42,580 bases of DNA from Syntrophomonadaceae bacterium (lineage in GTDB: Bacteria > Bacillota > DSM-12270 > Thermacetogeniales > Thermacetogeniaceae), in assembly GCA_012839645.1 (NCBI GenBank), contig DUMY01000161.1, positions 1 to 42,580 of the forward strand, in the 5' to 3' direction. Shown here piece by piece: positions 37,213 through 42,580 of the stretch (positions are counted from its first letter, which is position 1; every line of letters starts with the position of its first letter). Made by a program: the position numbers and the translations under genes. A model generated the notes under the pieces. The model was not told the origin of the DNA and did no database searches. It saw nothing but the letters and a program-made list of their open reading frames with translations.

Positions 37213-38322
37213 TTGCGGTACTATGTTGAAGCTATCGATCTTCAGTTTTTTGCAGAGGATCGCACAGAGAAAGCAACACCCCGTCGCCGTGAAGAGGCAC
37301 GTAAAAAAGGTCAAGTTGTACGGAGCATTGAATTCAATTCAGCAGTGCTCTTACTCTGTACATTTCTCTTTTTGAAAATATGTGGCCCCTGGATGGGGAC
37401 ACAGGTGGCCAATTTTGGCAGCCAAATTTTTAGCAGCTTTTTGCTGCAAGATTTTGACTCTGAAACCATTACCCATTTAACACTTTTTACTGCTGCTGCC
37501 TTTTTCCAGGTCTGCATACCTTTGATGGCTGTTGCAGCAGGTGCGGGGTTGGCAGCTAATATGCTTCAGGTGGGTTTTCTATTTACAGCTGAGCCCCTGT
37601 CTCCTAAATTGGAGCGTATCAATCCCATCAGCGGTTTCAAGCGCATTTTTTCCAAGCGCGCTCTGGTGGAGCTGGTTAAATCTGTTGCCAAGGTAGTCAT
37701 GGTAGGCTATCTGGTGTTTACAACAATCCGCGCCAATGCAAGTCTTTTTCCGCATCTCATGGATATGAGTATCCCTGATGCTGTTGCAGAGATCGGTGCC
37801 CTGAGCAGTAATATTATGTTACGCATCAGTATTCTGCTGTTGTTTGTCGCTGGACTTGATTACCTTTTCCAATACTGGGAACATGAAAAATCACTGCGTA
37901 TGACGAAAAAGGAATTAAAAGATGAGTACCGGCAGTACGAAGGTGATCCTTTGTTAAAGGGGAAAATGCGCCAGATGCAGAGGCAAATTTCTTACAGCAG
38001 GATGATGCAGCAGGTGCCTCAAGCAGATGTTGTGATCACAAACCCTACCCACTACGCGGTTGCTCTGCGCTATTCACCGGAAGAGTCAGCAGCCCCGGTA
38101 GTGCTGGCCAAGGGTTTTGATTCGTTGGCTTTGCGTATTATTGAAATTGCCCGTGGGCACGGGATCATTATTTTTGAGGAACCGCCCCTTGCCCAGGTCC
38201 TTTATAAAACAGTGGAGGTCAACCGGCTGATACCTCCGGAACTATATGAAGCTGTAGCCAATGTTTTAGCTTTTGTTTATAAATTAAGGCCCAAGTATGC
38301 TCGTAGAGTGGGGGTGAACTAG
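37213..38322 (+). CDS. flhB: Flagellar biosynthetic protein FlhB
   Basis: DRTEKATPRRREEARKKGQVVRS; NPTHYAVALRY autocleavage motif. Confidence 0.97.
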   Translation: MRYYVEAIDLQFFAEDRTEKATPRRREEARKKGQVVRSIEFNSAVLLLCTFLFLKICGPWMGTQVANFGSQIFSSFLLQDFDSETITHLTLFTAAAFFQVCIPLMAVAAGAGLAANMLQVGFLFTAEPLSPKLERINPISGFKRIFSKRALVELVKSVAKVVMVGYLVFTTIRANASLFPHLMDMSIPDAVAEIGALSSNIMLRISILLLFVAGLDYLFQYWEHEKSLRMTKKELKDEYRQYEGDPLLKGKMRQMQRQISYSRMMQQVPQADVVITNPTHYAVALRYSPEESAAPVVLAKGFDSLALRIIEIARGHGIIIFEEPPLAQVLYKTVEVNRLIPPELYEAVANVLAFVYKLRPKYARRVGVN

Positions 38323-40389
38323 GTGATCTCGCATACTCCCAGCAGTCGTCTGGTTAAGTACAGCGATATTTTTATAGCTGTGTTCATTGTTTTTTCTGTA
38401 ATCATGATGATTGTCCCGGTTCCACCAGGTCTATTGAGCTTTCTGCTGATCATCAATATTACTGTTTCTCTCATTATTCTACTGGTGTCAATGTTTATTC
38501 AAGAAACACTTGATTTTTCAGTTTTTCCGGCACTTCTATTGGTTATGACGCTTTTCCGTCTCTGTCTGAATATATCAACAACACGCCTTATACTGCTTCA
38601 TGCCTATGCCGGGGAAGTTATCCAAAAGTTCGGGGGATTTGTTATCGGGGGGAATCCGGCAGTTGGTTTTATTATTTTTCTTATCCTTGTTGTCATTCAG
38701 TTCATTGTGATTACGAAAGGTGCGGAGCGTGTTTCTGAAGTAGCAGCGCGGTTTACCCTTGATGCCATGCCTGGAAAACAGATGAGTATAGATGCTGATT
38801 TGAGTTCTGGCCTTATTTCTGAGAATGAAGGGCGACAGAGGCGCCAGAAAATCCAACAAGAAGCGGATTTTTACGGTGCGATGGATGGTGCCAGCAAGTT
38901 TGTGCGGGGTGATGCTATCGCTGCAATTGTCATCGTGGTGATCAATATCCTGGGTGGTTTCCTGATTGGAATGATACAAAAGGGTATGGATTTCCAGCAG
39001 GCTATATACACCTACACAGTTCTTACTGTGGGAGATGGTTTGGTTACTCAGATACCTGCCTTACTGGTTTCTACCAGCGCTGGTATTATTGTAACCAGGG
39101 CCGCGGCGGATTCCAGTTTTGGCATCGATCTCGCCAAACAGTTATTCAGCTATCCTAAGGCTTTAGCTATTGCGGGGGGGGTTTTGCTGTTTCTCGCCAT
39201 ATGTGGTCTTCCTGCAGTACCTATTCTAATTATCTCAGGTGCGCTTTTTGGTTTTGCTTATGTATTAAATAGGTCTTTAGCAGAAGCAAAGCTTCAGGAG
39301 GAAGAAAAGGCGCGTGCCATAGAGTTTGAAGAGGCCAAAAAACCAGAACAGGTATTTTCATTGGTACAGGTGGATCCTTTAGAAATTGAATTAGGGTACA
39401 ACCTTCTCCCCCTGGTGGATGCGGAACAAGGAGGGGATTTGCTCGACCGCATAGTAGCCATCAGGCGCCAAATAGCCTTGGAGTTAGGGTTTATTATACC
39501 TCCTGTTCGCCTGCGGGATAACATGCAGTTGGAGCCCAACGATTATGTGATCAAGGTTAAAGGGGTGGAGATGGGTAGAGGGGACTTAGTGCTCAATCAC
39601 TATCTAGCATTGGGTCCCGGGGTTCAGAAAAAGATGGATGGCATTAAAACAAAGGATCCCACCTTTGGGTTGCCGGCTTTATGGATTCCGGTGAACCGGA
39701 GAGAAGAAGCAGAGCTGGCTGGGTTTACTGTAGTGGATACGGTATCAGTATTGTCTACCCACCTTACTGAAATAATTAAAAAATATAGCCATGAGATCTT
39801 GAGCAGGCAGGATGTTCAAAACCTACTGGACAATGCTAAAAAAACAAGCCCCGCAGTTGTAAATGAACTGTATCCAGAGCTGCTCAATTTAGGTGAAATT
39901 CAGAAGGTGCTAGGCAACCTTCTGCGGGAGAGGGCATCTATTAGGGACCTGGTAACAATTTTGGAAAGACTTGCAGATGCTGCCCATTTGACAAGGGATC
40001 CGGATTTGTTAACAGAGCATGTTCGTCAGGCTCTGGGGATGCAGATTGTCAGTCCCTATTTAAAGGATCAAAAGCTCTATGTGTTGACACTGGATCCGGA
40101 GCTGGAACAGACATTTAGTGAGGGGATTCAACAAACTGAACAAGGTGGTTCCTTTTTGGCTCTGCCCCCGGATGTAACACAGCAGCTTTTGAATAGATTG
40201 GTAGAGGCCGCAGGCAAAATGATGAACAGTGGTTATCAACCGGTGATTCTATGTTCCCCTGTTGTGAGGTTGCACCTCAAGCGTTTGACTGAAAGGGTTA
40301 TACCGGATTTGGCAGTCTTGTCCTTTAATGAAATATTTCCCAGTGTTCAGGTGGAATCTCTAGGGGTGGTGAATATTGATGAAAATTAG
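38323..40389 (+). CDS. flhA: Flagellar biosynthesis protein FlhA
   Basis: SFLLIINITVSLIILLVSMFIQETLDFSVFPALLLVMTLFRLCLNISTTRLIL; RFTLDAMPGKQMSIDADLSSGLI. Confidence 0.98.
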   Translation: MISHTPSSRLVKYSDIFIAVFIVFSVIMMIVPVPPGLLSFLLIINITVSLIILLVSMFIQETLDFSVFPALLLVMTLFRLCLNISTTRLILLHAYAGEVIQKFGGFVIGGNPAVGFIIFLILVVIQFIVITKGAERVSEVAARFTLDAMPGKQMSIDADLSSGLISENEGRQRRQKIQQEADFYGAMDGASKFVRGDAIAAIVIVVINILGGFLIGMIQKGMDFQQAIYTYTVLTVGDGLVTQIPALLVSTSAGIIVTRAAADSSFGIDLAKQLFSYPKALAIAGGVLLFLAICGLPAVPILIISGALFGFAYVLNRSLAEAKLQEEEKARAIEFEEAKKPEQVFSLVQVDPLEIELGYNLLPLVDAEQGGDLLDRIVAIRRQIALELGFIIPPVRLRDNMQLEPNDYVIKVKGVEMGRGDLVLNHYLALGPGVQKKMDGIKTKDPTFGLPALWIPVNRREEAELAGFTVVDTVSVLSTHLTEIIKKYSHEILSRQDVQNLLDNAKKTSPAVVNELYPELLNLGEIQKVLGNLLRERASIRDLVTILERLADAAHLTRDPDLLTEHVRQALGMQIVSPYLKDQKLYVLTLDPELEQTFSEGIQQTEQGGSFLALPPDVTQQLLNRLVEAAGKMMNSGYQPVILCSPVVRLHLKRLTERVIPDLAVLSFNEIFPSVQVESLGVVNIDEN

Positions 40390-41539
40390 GCGTTTTGTTG
40401 CCGATGATATGCAGGGAGCTCTTAACCAGGTTAAAGATACTTTTGGTGGAGATGCATTGATTCTGCAGACAAGGCATTTTCGCAGAGGGGGGTTTTTGGG
40501 GCTCTTTGGAAGGCGTTTAGTTGAAGTTACAGCAGCCATATCTGATGAAGAACCACAAGTAAATGGGAGCCAGGAAGCCACGGCAGCAAAGGCACATCAT
40601 TTCTCTTCAGGGAACAGCAGGGAACAAGTACAGGATAATGGTATAAAAGATGAGCTTCAGGATTTGAAATCTATGCTCGACCAGATGGTCACAAAATTTG
40701 ATTCTAATGCTGTTTCCAACAATAATGGTTACCCGAAGCTTTTTCAGTATTGTTTCAGGAATTTGAAAGCCAGTGAAGTTGAGGAGAAACTAGCTCGCCA
40801 AATAATAGATGAAGCTGTGGAATCTGTGAAACCTTCACTTATGGATGATGTACAAGAGGTAAACAGGGTTGTTGAAGAGGTCATTGCCAGGTACTTTCTC
40901 AAATCCGGTCACAGTTTTGCTAACAATGGAAATAAAAAACGGATTATTGCGCTGGTGGGTCCTACAGGGGTTGGAAAAACCACAACAATAGCAAAACTGG
41001 CAGCATTGTTTTCGATTATTAAAGGGAAGAGTGTTGTATTGGTCACTGTGGACACCTACCGGGTGGCAGCAGTGGAACAGTTGAAAACCTATGCTGATCT
41101 GATGGCCTTGCCCCTGGAGACTGCCTGTACTCCTAAGCAATTCCAGGAAGTGCTTTTACAACATGAGGATAAGGACCTGGTTCTAGTAGATACTGCAGGG
41201 AGGAGTCCTTTAAACAAAATGGCAATGGCGGAATTGAAGGCGTTTATGGATGCCTGTCCTCACATCGAGATCTTTCTTGTGATGGGAGCAACAACAAAAC
41301 AGGCGGATCTGTGGGAAATTACCTCCCGTTTTGGACAGCTTGATGTCAATCAGTTGATTTTCACTAAACTGGATGAAACGCTGAATTATGGTGTGATCCT
41401 GAATGTGGTTAACCGCTTACAGAAGGGACTTGCCTACATTACAACTGGTCAAAATGTGCCAGATGATATCGAGGTCCCGGATCCGGTGCGGCTTGCCCGT
41501 TTGATATTGCAGGTGAATAACAGTGAACGACCAGGCTGA
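40379..41539 (+). CDS. flhF: Flagellar biosynthesis SRP-type GTPase FlhF
   Basis: MKIRRFVADDMQGALNQVKDTFGGDALILQTR; GTPase motifs [40 protein letters not shown]. Confidence 0.96.
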   Translation: MKIRRFVADDMQGALNQVKDTFGGDALILQTRHFRRGGFLGLFGRRLVEVTAAISDEEPQVNGSQEATAAKAHHFSSGNSREQVQDNGIKDELQDLKSMLDQMVTKFDSNAVSNNNGYPKLFQYCFRNLKASEVEEKLARQIIDEAVESVKPSLMDDVQEVNRVVEEVIARYFLKSGHSFANNGNKKRIIALVGPTGVGKTTTIAKLAALFSIIKGKSVVLVTVDTYRVAAVEQLKTYADLMALPLETACTPKQFQEVLLQHEDKDLVLVDTAGRSPLNKMAMAELKAFMDACPHIEIFLVMGATTKQADLWEITSRFGQLDVNQLIFTKLDETLNYGVILNVVNRLQKGLAYITTGQNVPDDIEVPDPVRLARLILQVNNSERPG

Positions 41540-42413
41540 AAAATTAAGGCTCCTTGCCAATACTTTACATAAGAAAATACACAGTCGCGTCTTTGATGAT
41601 ATGAAGGGGTGCCAAGTACTTGCTGTGGCCAGCGGTAAAGGCGGAGTTGGGAAAACAAACCTTGCTTTAGGGCTATCCCTTGCCCTGGCTAAAGCCAAGT
41701 ATCGGGTGATCCTTTGGGATGCGGACATGGGAATGGCTAATATAGATGTGATGTTGGGGTTGATTCCCCAATACAATTTGCACCATGTGTTCAAAGGAGA
41801 GAGAACACTCCAGGAGATCATGGTGAAGGGGCCCGAGGGCCTTTGGATTATACCAGGAGGCTCAGGAATCGAAGAATTAGCCAATGTGGAACCATTTCTC
41901 CTCAATAAAGTCCTTCAGGATGTATCGCTTTTGGATAAAAAGATTGATTATCTCATTATTGATACCGGTGCCGGAATATCCAGACAAGTAGTAGCAGTAA
42001 CTCTTGCTGCAACTGAGGTGCTTTTGGTTACAACGCCTGAGCCAACCGCTCTTACAGATGCCTATGGGCTGATTAAGGTTTTGAAGGGCCACCTGAACGG
42101 AGGTATTAAACTGATTATCAATATGGTAAAAAATAAAGATGAGGGTGAAGCTGCTGCCCTGAAGTTGATGCGTGTAAGCAAGCAGTTCCTGGATTTAACA
42201 GTTGATTTTGGGGGTTTGGTACCCTATGACAATAATATTCAGAATGCTGTTAGGAACAACCAATCCTATCTTCTGGCTTATCCCAGATCCCCCGCAGCTT
42301 TGAGCACGTGGAGAATTGCCTCATCTCTAGGTAGGATTGAGCTGAAAAACCCTTCAGGGATGCGGGGCTTTATCAGGCAGGTAGTTTCTTTCTTAAAAAG
42401 TAAACAGTCTTGA
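41523..42413 (+). CDS. flhG: MinD/ParA-like ATPase FlhG/YlxH
   Basis: SGKGGVGKTNLALGLSLALA deviant Walker A, DADMGMANIDVMLGL; N-terminal DQAEKLR motif; follows flhF. Confidence 0.95.
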   Translation: MNDQAEKLRLLANTLHKKIHSRVFDDMKGCQVLAVASGKGGVGKTNLALGLSLALAKAKYRVILWDADMGMANIDVMLGLIPQYNLHHVFKGERTLQEIMVKGPEGLWIIPGGSGIEELANVEPFLLNKVLQDVSLLDKKIDYLIIDTGAGISRQVVAVTLAATEVLLVTTPEPTALTDAYGLIKVLKGHLNGGIKLIINMVKNKDEGEAAALKLMRVSKQFLDLTVDFGGLVPYDNNIQNAVRNNQSYLLAYPRSPAALSTWRIASSLGRIELKNPSGMRGFIRQVVSFLKSKQS

Positions 42414-42424
42414 GGAGAGTGACC

Positions 42425-42580
42425 GTGTTGTGTACCCCAAAAGCAAACCAACTGGTGTCGATAGTACTTAGTAAAGATCACCCGCGTGCAGGGGTTTATC
42501 ACAGCAGAGTAGAGTTTATCTCACCAAAAAGGTTAATTCTAGCGGCCCCCATCAGCCAGTGGCAGGTGATTCCTGTCAAA
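42425..42580 (+). CDS. Partial N-terminus of a YcgR/PilZ-type flagellar brake protein
   Basis: GTG 42425 open to the window end (52 codons): (M)LCTPKANQLVSIVLSKDHPRAGVYHSRVEFISPKRLILAAPISQWQVIPVK, YcgR N-domain-like; truncated. Confidence 0.6.
   Translation, partial: MLCTPKANQLVSIVLSKDHPRAGVYHSRVEFISPKRLILAAPISQWQVIPVK

Overview
This window looks like a Firmicutes (Clostridia/Peptococcaceae-like) chromosomal segment; the taxon is inferred from gene content and order. The right half, about 13.9-42.6 kb, is dprA-topA-xerC/codV-hslV-hslU-codY followed by a long fla/che operon: flgB-flgC-fliE-fliF-fliG-fliH-fliI-fliJ-motE/ylxF-like-fliK-flgD-TIGR02530-like-flgE-swrD/flbD-fliL-fliM-fliY-cheY-fliO-fliP-fliQ-fliR-flhB-flhA-flhF-flhG-(partial YcgR-like). 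This order is well known from Bacillus and Clostridia. The left half, about 0-13.7 kb, is more mosaic. It holds yraN, a glcD/glcF pair plus a DUF3786 gene, an orphan single-domain CBM25-like protein, and minus-strand genes (DUF151 nuclease, comM/yifB, a hydantoinase/oxoprolinase-like + DUF917 + NCS1 permease operon, and a DUF2225 protein with an unusual N-terminal extension), then a nitroreductase and an orphan ku. I found no rRNA, tRNA, CRISPR array, IS element or prophage. I did not find a convincing new multi-gene system. The less explained signals are mostly noncoding: a perfect 64-bp inverted repeat at the left edge, a hairpin that would mask the Shine-Dalgarno of the CBM gene, hairpins bracketing flgE, a structured fliK-flgD gap with a possible leader peptide, and a degenerate CTTCCGAC-type repeat in the fliQ-fliR gap. 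All family calls come from reading the sequence, without database searches.
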